Shown: positions 1 through 7,802 of the stretch, in pieces | How positions within the stretch are numbered: the first letter of the stretch is position 1 | How the letters are laid out: each line of letters begins with the position of its first letter | Assembly (NCBI RefSeq): GCF_011058155.1 | Contig: NZ_JAALFC010000033.1 | Location: forward strand, 1-36,680 | Reading direction: 5' to 3' | Origin: Litoribacterium kuwaitense | Lineage (GTDB): Bacteria; Bacillota; Bacilli; Bacillales; DSM-28697 | Length of the DNA: 36,680 nucleotides | The notes under the pieces: model-generated | Told to the model about the DNA's origin: nothing | Databases searched by the model: none | What the model saw: the letters and a program-made list of their open reading frames with translations, nothing else | Program-made: the position numbers and the translations under genes

Positions 1-153
1 GCTGCGAAGCGTTTTCAAGCCAGGCTGAGAATGTTGACAAACGCTTTCATCCGTCGTTGCTCGGCTCGCTCATTCTCTCATGAACAAGAGGTTCAATTCG
101 AGTCTTCCCTCGCCATCGCGCCTAGGCTGCGAAGCGTTTTCAAGCTAGGGTGA
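1..153. repeat. Dispersed ~120-bp repeat, one full unit plus the right end of another
   Basis: Positions 1-28 are the right end of one unit and about 33-153 is a complete unit. The left arm (GTTGACAAACGCTTTCATCC) and right arm (GCGAAGCGTTTTCAAGC) are imperfect inverted repeats of each other. The interior is GC-rich and has no convincing reading frame. Related copies lie at 6783-6828, 18917-18996 and 28954-29187. The structure is REP/MITE-like, and I do not recognise it as a named family. Confidence 0.7.
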
Positions 154-270
154 AGAAGGGAGCGTTAATAGGGATTAAGTCATAAATTGGCTTTATCTAT
201 ACTTTACGGGGAGCGACAGGCTTCTTCCTTAGGTTGAACAGAAATATAACATAGCGGTTAGAGAAAAAAC

Positions 271-299
271 TTGACTGAAAGCGTTTTTAATATTAACAT
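271..299 (+). promoter_or_regulatory. Sigma-A type promoter of the iolABCDJ operon
   Basis: The -35 box TTGACT (271-276) is separated by 17 bp from a -10-like TAACAT (294-299). The -10 is weak, but the position fits: it precedes the operator repeats and lies about 70 bp before iolA. The same TTGACT-plus-cre layout recurs at 9510 before the second iol unit. Confidence 0.6.
276..289 (+). promoter_or_regulatory. CcpA cre site in the iolA promoter
   Basis: TGAAAGCGTTTTTA matches the cre consensus TGWAANCGNTNWCA at 13 of 14 positions. It starts on the last base of the -35 box and fills the promoter spacer, so bound CcpA should block RNA polymerase. Catabolite repression of iol genes by CcpA is established in Bacillus subtilis; its action here is inferred. 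Confidence 0.75.
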
Positions 300-304
300 G
301 AGGT

Positions 305-351
305 TAAACATAACCAAAACATGACCATAAATTAACCATGTTATTATGGTT
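305..351 (+). promoter_or_regulatory. Tandem IolR operator upstream of iolA
   Basis: Repeats resembling the B. subtilis IolR half-site WRAYCAADARD begin at 311 (TAACCAAAACA) and 322 (TGACCATAAAT), with a weaker one at 333. Their CCA cores (315, 326 and 337 central C) are spaced exactly 11 bp apart, about one helical turn. The third overlaps an inverted repeat, AACCAT-N6-ATGGTT (334-351). Repression by the IolR encoded at 14854-15609 is inferred. Confidence 0.65.
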
Positions 352-371
352 GGATGAGGGAGGAAGAACAG

Positions 372-1835
372 ATGGCGGAGGTAAGAAATCTAAAGAATTT
401 CATTGATGGAGAGTGGGTTGACAGCAAAACGACTCAATACGAAGACGTATACAACCCTGCAACGAAAGAAATCATTGCGCGAGTGCCGCTCTCTACGAAA
501 GAAGATGTAGAGGATGCAGTCCGTGTGGCGGCAGAAGCTTTTGAAAAGTGGAGAAATGTCCCTGTCCAAAAGCGTGCCCGTGTTTTATTTGCTTTTCAAC
601 AATTGTTACAACAAAACAAAGATGAATTGGCTCGTCTAATTACGATTGAAAATGGGAAAAACACGACGGAAGCATTAGGTGAAGTTGGACGTGGAATTGA
701 AAACGTCGAATTTGCCGCAGGTGCTCCAACGTTAATGATGGGTGATTCACTCTCAACCATTGCAACAGATGTTGAAGTGACCAATTATCGTTATCCAATC
801 GGCGTTGTCGGAGGTATTACGCCATTTAACTTCCCGATGATGGTTCCATGCTGGATGTTCCCAATGGCGATTGCTGTCGGCAATACGTTTGTTTTAAAGC
901 CTTCTGAACGCACGCCGCTTCTTACCGAAAAACTGGCTGAATTGCTTACCGAAGCCGGACTTCCAAAAGGTGTCTTTAACATTGTGCATGGCGCCCACGA
1001 TGTCGTAAACGGCATTTTGGATCATCAAGACGTCAAAGCTGTTTCCTTCGTTGGTTCTAAGCCGGTCGGAGAGTATGTCTACAAGCGCGGCAGCGAAAAC
1101 TTAAAGCGTGTTCAGGCGCTCACTGGCGCGAAAAACCACTCCATTGTGTTAAACGACGCTGATTTAGATCATGCAACGACTAACGTCATTGCTTCTGCAT
1201 TCGGATCGGCTGGTGAACGTTGTATGGCTTGCTCAGTCGTTACTGTTGAAGAGGGTGTGGCTGACGAGTTTATCGCCAAGCTCGTTAAGGAATCGAAAAA
1301 CATGAAAATGGGTAATGGTTTAGATGACGGCGTCTTTCTCGGACCGGTCATCCGTGAGGAAAACAGAAAGCGCACGATCGGTTATATCGAACGAGGCGTT
1401 GAAGAAGGTGCGAAGCTTGTCTGTGACGGACGTGAAAATATAACGGATGATGGTTATTTTGTCGGTCCGACGATTTTTGACGACGTGACAACGGATATGA
1501 CGATTTGGAATGATGAAATCTTTGCACCAGTATTGTCAGTCGTTCGTGTAAACAACTTAAAAGAAGCTGTCGACACAGCGAACAAATCTGAATTTGCGAA
1601 TGGTGCTTGCTTGTATACGTCTGATGCTTCTTCAATTCGTTACTTCCGTGAAAATATTGATGCCGGAATGCTAGGTATTAACCTAGGTGTACCAGCCCCA
1701 ATGGCTTTCTTCCCATTCTCTGGCTGGAAATCGTCTTTCTTTGGTACATTGCCAGCGAACGGCAAAGATGGCGTAGAATTTTATACACGCAAAAAAGTGG
1801 TTACTGCGAATTATAAAGCACCGTCATTTGAATGA
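372..1835 (+). CDS. iolA: Methylmalonate-semialdehyde dehydrogenase (acylating), IolA/MmsA
   Basis: This CoA-dependent aldehyde dehydrogenase oxidises malonate semialdehyde to acetyl-CoA, the last step of myo-inositol catabolism. The start is the ATG at 372, 8 nt after GGGAGG; an upstream in-frame ATG at 354 would put the ribosome binding site inside the gene. From that start the protein has 487 residues. Arg107, Arg283 and the catalytic Cys284 (GERCMACS) fall at exactly the positions known for the B. subtilis enzyme. The usual ALDH general-base glutamate region reads TGAKNH, as in this hydrolysis-poor, CoA-using subfamily. PFNFP and the NAD-site VLKPSE are also present. The gene is first in the operon, directly behind the cre and IolR sites, and is followed by a strong hairpin at 1870-1909. 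Confidence 0.97.
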   Translation: MAEVRNLKNFIDGEWVDSKTTQYEDVYNPATKEIIARVPLSTKEDVEDAVRVAAEAFEKWRNVPVQKRARVLFAFQQLLQQNKDELARLITIENGKNTTEALGEVGRGIENVEFAAGAPTLMMGDSLSTIATDVEVTNYRYPIGVVGGITPFNFPMMVPCWMFPMAIAVGNTFVLKPSERTPLLTEKLAELLTEAGLPKGVFNIVHGAHDVVNGILDHQDVKAVSFVGSKPVGEYVYKRGSENLKRVQALTGAKNHSIVLNDADLDHATTNVIASAFGSAGERCMACSVVTVEEGVADEFIAKLVKESKNMKMGNGLDDGVFLGPVIREENRKRTIGYIERGVEEGAKLVCDGRENITDDGYFVGPTIFDDVTTDMTIWNDEIFAPVLSVVRVNNLKEAVDTANKSEFANGACLYTSDASSIRYFRENIDAGMLGINLGVPAPMAFFPFSGWKSSFFGTLPANGKDGVEFYTRKKVVTANYKAPSFE

Positions 1836-1869
1836 ACAAGGTAAGCTGATGGCAGCATCCCCTCACTAC

Positions 1870-1915
1870 AGCATGTAGACAAAGTCGCTTCAGACTTTGT
1901 CCACATGCTTTTAAA
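1870..1915 (+). terminator. Strong hairpin between iolA and iolB
   Basis: A 17-bp stem with one mismatch (1870-1886 with 1893-1909) closes a 6-nt loop and is followed by a short TTTTAAAG tract. It lies 34 bp after the iolA stop. The stem is strong but the T-run is short, so it may be a partial terminator or an mRNA-processing/stability element rather than a full stop. Confidence 0.6.
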
Positions 1916-1967
1916 GAGAAAGTTTAGCTTTTTCGTCGGCAGACAGTTAGGCACGAAGCTGAGCGAA

Positions 1968-1996
1968 TCTCACTTCACCACCTAGGATAAGTGAGA
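1968..1996 (+). promoter_or_regulatory. Stem-loop in the iolA-iolB intergenic region
   Basis: TCTCACTT (1968-1975) pairs perfectly with AAGTGAGA (1989-1996) around a 13-nt loop. It lies between the 1870 hairpin and iolB and has no T-run. The function is unknown. Confidence 0.4.
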
Positions 1997-2038
1997 TGAT
2001 AAACTGTGAAGGCAACCGCTTATCAACAGACTGTATTA

Positions 2039-2067
2039 TTGCAATGTAACCGTTATTATTTTATGAA
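2039..2067 (+). promoter_or_regulatory. Possible internal promoter before iolB
   Basis: TTGCAA (2039-2044) and TATGAA (2062-2067) are 17 bp apart and lie about 40 bp before the iolB start. Both boxes are imperfect. I saw no good cre or IolR half-site next to them. Confidence 0.3.
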
Positions 2068-2105
2068 TATATAAGGTTTCTTTCATAAAAAAGGAGGAAC
2101 AGCTT

Positions 2106-2924
2106 GTGAGTAAATTACTTCGTAAGCCACAGACGAAGGAATTGGCGGAAGGTGTGACTTTAGTCCACGAAGTGACACGTCATGATGCACCTTTGGAATA
2201 CGTCGGTTTTAAAGTAGTTGATCTAATGCCAGGGGCTAAATATGAAGAAGAGCTTCGCAAAGAAGAGTGTTGTATTGTCGCGTTAACCGGACAAATCAAC
2301 ATCACAGATCATGAACAGGCGTTTAATGATTTAGGCACACGAGAAACCGTTTTTGAAAAGAAACCGACGGATAGTGTTTACGTATCCAATGACCGCTCGT
2401 TTCAAGTAGAAGCAGTAAGCCACGCGAGGGTTGCCCTCTGTTATTCTCCGTCAGACGAACAAAAGCCGACAAGATGGATTAAAGCAGAGGAAAACTCGAT
2501 TGAACAGCGGGGTCAGTACAGCAATAAACGACTCGTCCATAACATCCTTCCTGATTCAGATCCATCTGCCAACAGTCTCTTAGTTGTGGAAGTGTATACA
2601 GACAGCGGCAACTGGTCAAGTTACCCACCGCACAAGCATGACCAAGACAATTTGCCAGAGGAGTCGTTTCTTGAGGAAACGTACTACCATGAAATCAACC
2701 CTCGTCAAGGCTTTGTCTTTCAGCGTGTGTATACAGATGATCGTTCGCTCGATGAAACGATGTCCGTTGAAAATAGTGATGTCGTCATCGTTCCCGTTGG
2801 TTATCATCCCGTCGGTGTTCCGGATGGCTACGAATCTTATTATTTAAACGTGATGGCTGGTCCAACGCGCAAATGGAAGTTTCATAACGACCCAGATCAC
2901 GAATGGATTTTAGACCGTAAATAA
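2106..2924 (+). CDS. iolB: 5-deoxy-glucuronate isomerase IolB
   Basis: IolB converts 5-deoxy-D-glucuronate to 5-dehydro-2-deoxy-D-gluconate (2-deoxy-5-keto-gluconate) in the inositol pathway. The 272-residue product matches the usual family length (about 271). It is a bicupin-type protein; the motif YPPHKHDQDNLPEESFLEE (around residues 173-191) contains the His and Glu ligands expected of the metal-binding cupin, and GYHPVGVPDGY follows. The start is GTG, preceded by AAGGAGG at 2091-2097. It is separated from iolA by 270 bp of structured sequence, and iolC follows after 15 bp. Confidence 0.95.
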   Translation: MSKLLRKPQTKELAEGVTLVHEVTRHDAPLEYVGFKVVDLMPGAKYEEELRKEECCIVALTGQINITDHEQAFNDLGTRETVFEKKPTDSVYVSNDRSFQVEAVSHARVALCYSPSDEQKPTRWIKAEENSIEQRGQYSNKRLVHNILPDSDPSANSLLVVEVYTDSGNWSSYPPHKHDQDNLPEESFLEETYYHEINPRQGFVFQRVYTDDRSLDETMSVENSDVVIVPVGYHPVGVPDGYESYYLNVMAGPTRKWKFHNDPDHEWILDRK

Positions 2925-2939
2925 CAGTGGGGAGATGAA

Positions 2940-3923
2940 ATGAGGATGAAAGTAGAATTTAAGGAAGACCGTGAGTATGACTTAATTGCGATCGGGCGTG
3001 CATGTATTGACCTCAATGCTGTTGAATACAACCGTCCAATGGAAGAAACGATGAACTTTAAAAAATATGTTGGCGGCTCTCCGGCGAATATCGCGATCGG
3101 CTCATCAAAGCTTGGCTTAAAGGCAGGTTTTATCGGAAAGCTTGCTGACGATCAGCACGGCCGTTATATCGAGCAATACATGCGCGAAGTCGGCGTGGAC
3201 ACGTCGAATATGCCGATCGACAAAGAAGGACATAAAACAGGGCTGACTTTTACCGAAATTAAAAGCCCAGAAGAATGCAGCATTTTAATGTATCGTGACG
3301 AGGTTGCTGATTTATATTTACAGCCGACTGAAGTGGATGAGGCGTATATTAAGCAGGCAAAGGTTTTGCTCGTTTCAGGTACAGGATTGGCGATGAGCCC
3401 TTCGCGTGAAGCCGTATTAAAAGCCATCCAACTGGCAAAGAAAAATGAAGTCAAAGTCATTTTTGAGTTAGACTACCGTCCTTATACTTGGGTATCCCCT
3501 GAAGAAACATCTGTCTATTATTCATTGGTTGCCGAACAGGCAGATGTTGTTGTCGGTACACGCGATGAATTTGATGTGCTAGAGAACGTAAAAGATGGAA
3601 ACAACGACAAAACCGTTACTCAGCTTTTCCAACATTCTCCTGAACTCATTGTCATTAAGCATGGCGTCGATGGTTCATACGCGTATGTGAATACAGGTGA
3701 AACGTTTAGAGGACATGCGTATAAGACGCAAGTGTTAAAAACCTTTGGAGCCGGTGATTCGTATGCATCTGCATTCATTTACGCATTAATCAATGGACAG
3801 GACATTGAAACGGCTTTGAAATACGGTAGTGCATCGGCGGCGATTGTTGTAAGTAAACATAGCTCTTCTGATGCGATGCCGACCGTTGCTGAAATCGAGC
3901 AGCTTATTTCTGAACGATCTTGA
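2940..3923 (+). CDS. iolC: 5-dehydro-2-deoxygluconokinase IolC
   Basis: This PfkB/ribokinase-family kinase phosphorylates 5-dehydro-2-deoxy-D-gluconate at C6 using ATP. The product has 327 residues. The N-terminal signature region is seen as VGGSPANIAIGSSKLG (about residues 42-57). The C-terminal PfkB signature TFGAGDSYASAF carries the catalytic Asp in an anion-hole GAGD motif. The ATG at 2940 follows GGGGAG; an in-frame ATG at 2946 is an alternative. The spacing to iolB and iolD (15 and 29 bp) supports one transcript. In B. subtilis the product of this kinase is the IolR inducer, which would close the regulatory loop here. Confidence 0.95.
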   Translation: MRMKVEFKEDREYDLIAIGRACIDLNAVEYNRPMEETMNFKKYVGGSPANIAIGSSKLGLKAGFIGKLADDQHGRYIEQYMREVGVDTSNMPIDKEGHKTGLTFTEIKSPEECSILMYRDEVADLYLQPTEVDEAYIKQAKVLLVSGTGLAMSPSREAVLKAIQLAKKNEVKVIFELDYRPYTWVSPEETSVYYSLVAEQADVVVGTRDEFDVLENVKDGNNDKTVTQLFQHSPELIVIKHGVDGSYAYVNTGETFRGHAYKTQVLKTFGAGDSYASAFIYALINGQDIETALKYGSASAAIVVSKHSSSDAMPTVAEIEQLISERS

Positions 3924-3952
3924 AAATAATCAATTAGTCAGAGGTGAAATCA

Positions 3953-5860
3953 ATGGGTACGGTTCGTTTAACGACGTCACAAGCTTTAGTCCGTTTTTTA
4001 AACCAGCAATACATTCATGTGGATGGTGAAGAATTTCCTTTTGTAGCAGGTGTCTTTAACATTTTTGGGCATGGAAATGTGTTAGGTGTTGGACAAGCAC
4101 TTGAACAAGATGCTGGGCATTTAAAGGTGATTCAAGGAAAAAATGAACAAGGGATGGCTCATGCGGCAATCGCGTACAGTAAGCAAATGCTCAGACAAAG
4201 AATTTACGCGGTGACAACATCGATTGGCCCTGGGGCAGCGAACTTGGCAGCAGCTGCCGGGACTGCGTTAGCGAATCACATTCCTGTTCTATTTCTTCCA
4301 GGTGACACTTTTGCTACAAGACAGCCAGATCCCGTTTTACAACAAGTTGAACAAGAATACAGTGCAGCAGTGACGACGAACGATGCGCTCAAGCCGTTAT
4401 CCCGGTATTGGGATCGCATCACCCGTCCTGAGCAATTAATGTCGAGCTTGCTTCGTGCTTTTGAAGTAATGACAGATCCAGCCAAAGCAGGACCGGCAAC
4501 AATCTGTCTGTCGCAAGATGTCGAGGGCGAGGCGTACGATTATGACGAAAGCTTTTTTCAAAAGCGTGTGCATTACCTCGACCGCAAGGCACCTGTTCAG
4601 CGTGAGTTAACTGGAGCAGCGGAGCGGATTAGAGAAAGCAAAAAGCCTGTGATTGTCGTAGGTGGGGGGGCGAAGTATTCGCAAGCGCGCGATATTTTAC
4701 GAAAACTCTCCGAAAAACATGAGATTCCCTTGGTTGAAACACAGGCGGGTAAAGCTACAATTGAATCTGATTTTCCTAACAATCTAGGCGGTCTTGGGGT
4801 TACAGGAACGATGGCAGCGAACATAGCGGCCCGCAATGCTGATTTAATCATTGGTATTGGCACGAGATATACCGATTTCGCGACCTCTTCTAAAACGGCG
4901 TTTCATCCGAAGGCTCAGTTTTTAAATATCAATGTGAGCCGGATGCAGGCGTACAAATTAGATGCTTTCCAAGTCGTAGCTGACGCTAAAGCCGCTTTAG
5001 AGCAGCTGGAACCATTGTTAGAAGGGTACAAGTCGACTTTTGGAAGCGACATTAGCGCATTAAAAGACGAGTGGGCGAAAGAACGGGCGCGTTTAAGCAA
5101 AGTAGCCTTTAAACGTGAGGACTTTGTCCCTGAAGTCAAAGAGCATTTCGCTCAAGACGTATTAAATGAATATGCAGATGCGCTCGACACTGACTTTGCC
5201 CAAACGACGGCATTAATCACAGTAAACGAGACCATTGATTCAGACAGCATTATTGTCACTGCTTCTGGTTCATTACCTGGCGACGTGCAACGCATTTGGA
5301 ACCCAACAGTTGCAAATACGTACAACGTAGAATACGGGTATTCATGTATGGGTTACGAAATATCGGGTGCTCTAGGTGCGAAGTTGGCTGAGCCTCATAA
5401 AGAAGTGTACGCCCTTGCAGGAGATGGCAGCTTTTTAATGCTTCATTCCGAATTCATTACAGCGATTCAATACAATCAAAAAATCAATATACTGCTTTTC
5501 GATAATGCTGGCTTTGGCTGCATTAATAACTTGCAAATGGGTAATGGCGGTGGAACGTATTGCACGGAATTTAGAACCCATGACAATCAAGTGTTAAATA
5601 TTGATTATGCTAAGGTCGCTGAAGGGTACGGCGCGAAAGTTTATCGTGCCAATACGGTCGAAGATTTAAAAGCCGCTTTGACAGATGCAAAAAAACAAAC
5701 GCGTTCGACATTGATTGAAATGAAGGTTCTTCCGAAAACGATGACTGAAGGATATGAGAGCTGGTGGAATGTCGGGATTGCCGAAGTGTCAGAAAAAGAA
5801 GCGATTCAACAAGCTCATAAAAACATTGAAGAAATGAGGAAACAGGCGAAGCAGTATTAA
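3953..5860 (+). CDS. iolD: 3D-(3,5/4)-trihydroxycyclohexane-1,2-dione hydrolase IolD
   Basis: IolD is a thiamine-diphosphate enzyme that hydrolytically opens the cyclohexane-dione ring to give 5-deoxy-glucuronate. The ATG at 3953 is 6 nt after GAGGTG and gives 635 residues; an in-frame GTG at 3944 would overlap the ribosome binding site. The acetolactate-synthase-like architecture is clear: an N-terminal pyrimidine-binding domain with the conserved Glu in GKNEQGMAHAAIAY, a central domain with PVIVVGGGAKYS, and a C-terminal ThDP/Mg site starting GDGSFLM and ending about 28 residues later (FGCINN). It is fourth in the operon, with 32 bp to iolJ. Confidence 0.95.
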   Translation: MGTVRLTTSQALVRFLNQQYIHVDGEEFPFVAGVFNIFGHGNVLGVGQALEQDAGHLKVIQGKNEQGMAHAAIAYSKQMLRQRIYAVTTSIGPGAANLAAAAGTALANHIPVLFLPGDTFATRQPDPVLQQVEQEYSAAVTTNDALKPLSRYWDRITRPEQLMSSLLRAFEVMTDPAKAGPATICLSQDVEGEAYDYDESFFQKRVHYLDRKAPVQRELTGAAERIRESKKPVIVVGGGAKYSQARDILRKLSEKHEIPLVETQAGKATIESDFPNNLGGLGVTGTMAANIAARNADLIIGIGTRYTDFATSSKTAFHPKAQFLNINVSRMQAYKLDAFQVVADAKAALEQLEPLLEGYKSTFGSDISALKDEWAKERARLSKVAFKREDFVPEVKEHFAQDVLNEYADALDTDFAQTTALITVNETIDSDSIIVTASGSLPGDVQRIWNPTVANTYNVEYGYSCMGYEISGALGAKLAEPHKEVYALAGDGSFLMLHSEFITAIQYNQKINILLFDNAGFGCINNLQMGNGGGTYCTEFRTHDNQVLNIDYAKVAEGYGAKVYRANTVEDLKAALTDAKKQTRSTLIEMKVLPKTMTEGYESWWNVGIAEVSEKEAIQQAHKNIEEMRKQAKQY

Positions 5861-5892
5861 AATCGCTTAGTGAAACAGAGAGGTGAATCGGG

Positions 5893-6762
5893 ATGACAAC
5901 TTCAGTCACAAAACTAGTCTCCATGCGAGATATGCTACTGAATGCGAAAGAAGAAAAATACGCAGTAGGGCAATTTAATATCAACAGTTTTCAATGGGCT
6001 GAGGCGATTCTTGAAGCAGCTGAAGAGGAGCGGTCTCCTGTCATTGTGGCATCGTCAGATCGTCTCGTCGACTATTTAGGCGGTTTTAAAACAATTGCAA
6101 CGATGGTTGATCGAATTGTCGAGCAAAAGAACATCTCAGTCCCAGTTGCTTTACATTTAGATCATGGACAGAGTGTAGCGCGGTGTAAAGAGGCGATTGA
6201 TGCTGGGTATACATCTGTCATGATTGATGGATCTCATAGCCCCATTAATGACAACATTGCGATGACAAAAGAAGTTGTGGATTATGCCAAGCGTTATCAC
6301 GTATCAGTGGAAGCTGAGGTTGGAACTGTTGGTGGCAATGAAGATGGACTGATTGGCGGAATTATGTATGCAGATCCGCACGAATGTTTACGAATTGTTC
6401 AAGAAGCGCACATTGATGCCCTTGCTGCTGCTCTCGGATCAGTACATGGACCGTATCAAGGTGAGCCGAAGTTAGGCTTTACAGAAATGAAGGAAATCGC
6501 TGATATGACTGATGTGCCGCTTGTGCTCCACGGAGGTTCGGGTATTCCTCCTCAGCAAATTCAACAAGCCATAGCGCTTGGACATGCAAAGATTAATGTG
6601 AATACGGAATGCTTGCAAGCGTGGACAAATGCGGTACGCCAAGTACTTGAAAACGACCACGACGTTTATGATGCCCGTACCATCCTTACACCAGGAAAAG
6701 CGGCTGTAAAAGACACTGTGAAGGCAAAAATAAGAGAATTTTGCTCCAGCAATAAAGCATAA
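5893..6762 (+). CDS. iolJ: 6-phospho-5-dehydro-2-deoxy-D-gluconate aldolase IolJ
   Basis: This class II, zinc-dependent aldolase splits 6-phospho-5-dehydro-2-deoxygluconate into dihydroxyacetone phosphate and malonate semialdehyde. The 289-residue product carries the family motifs: LDHGQ with catalytic Asp and Zn-binding His, a mid-protein GSVHGPY (Zn His), VLHGGSGIP (Zn His and phosphate loop), and INVNTE. The fructose-bisphosphate aldolase paralogue has the same fold, so the assignment as IolJ rests on the position immediately after iolD. GAGGTG lies 7 nt before the ATG. The transcript probably ends at the 6846-6879 hairpin. Confidence 0.92.
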   Translation: MTTSVTKLVSMRDMLLNAKEEKYAVGQFNINSFQWAEAILEAAEEERSPVIVASSDRLVDYLGGFKTIATMVDRIVEQKNISVPVALHLDHGQSVARCKEAIDAGYTSVMIDGSHSPINDNIAMTKEVVDYAKRYHVSVEAEVGTVGGNEDGLIGGIMYADPHECLRIVQEAHIDALAAALGSVHGPYQGEPKLGFTEMKEIADMTDVPLVLHGGSGIPPQQIQQAIALGHAKINVNTECLQAWTNAVRQVLENDHDVYDARTILTPGKAAVKDTVKAKIREFCSSNKA

Positions 6763-6782
6763 AGGTAATGGGTGTCTACAAG

Positions 6783-6828
6783 GTTAGCCTGTTGACAAAC
6801 GCTTTCATCCGTTGTTGCTTGCGTCACT
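6783..6828. repeat. Partial copy of the dispersed repeat (left arm only)
   Basis: TTAGCCTGTTGACAAACGC and the following TTTCATCCGTTGTTGCTTG match the left arm of the units at 33-153 and 28954-29080. The right arm is absent. The copy begins about 20 bp after iolJ. Confidence 0.6.
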
Positions 6829-6845
6829 CTAAAATTAATAAAAAA

Positions 6846-6890
6846 CATCCATTTTGATAAAAGATAATCAAAATGGATGCTTCTTTAGCA
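6846..6890 (+). terminator. Intrinsic terminator after iolJ
   Basis: A perfect 13-bp stem, CATCCATTTTGAT (6846-6858) with ATCAAAATGGATG (6867-6879), has an 8-nt loop and is followed by a T-rich tract. It should end the iolABCDJ transcript. Confidence 0.75.
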
Positions 6891-7193
6891 TTTTTCATTT
6901 TGGTTTTTATAGAAAAGTTTGATCATTTTTTATTTTTACTGCGTAACTCCATAAAAGTGCCTGATTGTTGAAGACCGTTCCAACATTATTGCCAAGGAAA
7001 AAAGGCACACCGTTGTTCAATAAGATTAAAAAGAGATTTAGTTACCAATTCTATTTATTTGAACTAATATAAAACTGCTAAGTTGATTTTTTAGCTCAGC
7101 TATTTAATGAATTCATTAATTGGAAGAAGTACTCAGGTTTATGAGTCTTATTTAGGTTATACCATGAATGTAATGTGTCGGGTGCAAATACAT

Positions 7194-7727
7194 CTAATTT
7201 TTCAGTACTTCTATCGTAAATTCTAGAGGTGCTACTCCTGATGCAGTAATCAGATTCTCATCAGATACTGCAGGTCTCATCTCATGAAATTGTTCTCCTT
7301 TATAATGAGGACAGACCATTTTAATATACTCTAAGTCATTGCTTGTGTGTTTTCTAGAATCTAAGTATCCCATATTCGCAAGGGCCTCAGTTGCACCACA
7401 AATTGCAGCAACAATAGTACCAAGCTTTAAAGCTTCGTCAATTCTTTTTAAGATAGGTTGATGAATATCTTCTCTCCAAGTAGTCCCTCCAGGTAAGACT
7501 AAAAGATCGTTGCTCTCAAGTGTACATTCGTCAACAGAAATATCTGGTAGTATGCTCAGCCCTCCCATCGTAGTAATCATTTCTTTATTCGTTCCTACTG
7601 TCACTACTTCTAAAGGGGGTAAACTTTTTTTGAAATATCTTCCGGAATTTAGTTCAGCAATTAAATATCCATATTCCCAGTCTGACATTGTATTAAATAC
7701 ATAAAGATAAACTTTTTTTGTTTGCAT
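7194..7727 (-). CDS. DJ-1/PfpI family protein (type 1 glutamine amidotransferase-like)
   Basis: The 177-residue product has the DJ-1/PfpI fold pattern: an N-terminal strand with the acidic residue Glu18 (SDWEYG), a middle VLPGG, and the nucleophile elbow AAICGAT with Cys110. Members range from deglycase/chaperone-like to protease-like or regulatory proteins, so the substrate cannot be named. It lies downstream of, and on the same strand as, the WYL regulator, 75 bp apart. A palindrome at 7772-7800 overlaps its probable promoter (TATAAT on the minus strand at 7761-7766). The gene is AT-rich compared with the iol genes on either side, which suggests it was acquired together with its regulator. 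Confidence 0.85.
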   Translation of the reverse strand: MQTKKVYLYVFNTMSDWEYGYLIAELNSGRYFKKSLPPLEVVTVGTNKEMITTMGGLSILPDISVDECTLESNDLLVLPGGTTWREDIHQPILKRIDEALKLGTIVAAICGATEALANMGYLDSRKHTSNDLEYIKMVCPHYKGEQFHEMRPAVSDENLITASGVAPLEFTIEVLKN

Positions 7728-7760
7728 TCAATAACGCTCCAATCACAATTAATATAGCCT

Positions 7761-7800
7761 ATTATAATATAACTTCCCTGACAGATAACGTCAGGGAAGT
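7761..7800 (-). promoter_or_regulatory. Palindrome and promoter between the WYL regulator and the DJ-1-like gene
   Basis: ACTTCCCTGAC (7772-7782) and GTCAGGGAAGT (7790-7800) form a perfect 11-bp inverted repeat around a 7-nt loop. On the minus strand a TATAAT (7761-7766) follows directly, and the -35 region would fall in the palindrome's loop. There is no T-run after the stem on the minus strand. It could be a terminator for the regulator gene, but the overlap with a promoter suggests an operator, plausibly for the WYL protein. Confidence 0.5.
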
Positions 7801-7802
7801 GA

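Larger units (their letters stand above)
6763..7193. other. Gene-free stretch between iolJ and the DJ-1-like gene
   Basis: It holds a partial repeat copy (6783-6828), the iolJ terminator (6846-6890) and AT-rich DNA with no convincing gene. GTGCCT...AGGCAC around 6957-7008 and the palindrome TTAATGAATTCATTAA near 7105 are the only other structures I see. A short minus-strand frame around 6915-7035 (NNVGTVFNNQALLWSYAV) could be a gene remnant but cannot be identified. Confidence 0.5.

Noticed and set aside
354-371. Upstream ATG extension of iolA (six extra codons)
   Set aside because: It would place the GGGAGG ribosome binding site inside the gene. The start at 372 puts Arg107, Arg283 and Cys284 exactly at the known positions.
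1968-1996. T-box or known riboswitch in the iolA-iolB gap
   Set aside because: No T-box motif, specifier loop or antiterminator arrangement is visible, only simple hairpins.
6915-7035. Minus-strand frame with FFLGNNVGTVFNNQALLW
   Set aside because: It could be a gene remnant, but there is no clear start, neighbour or family match.
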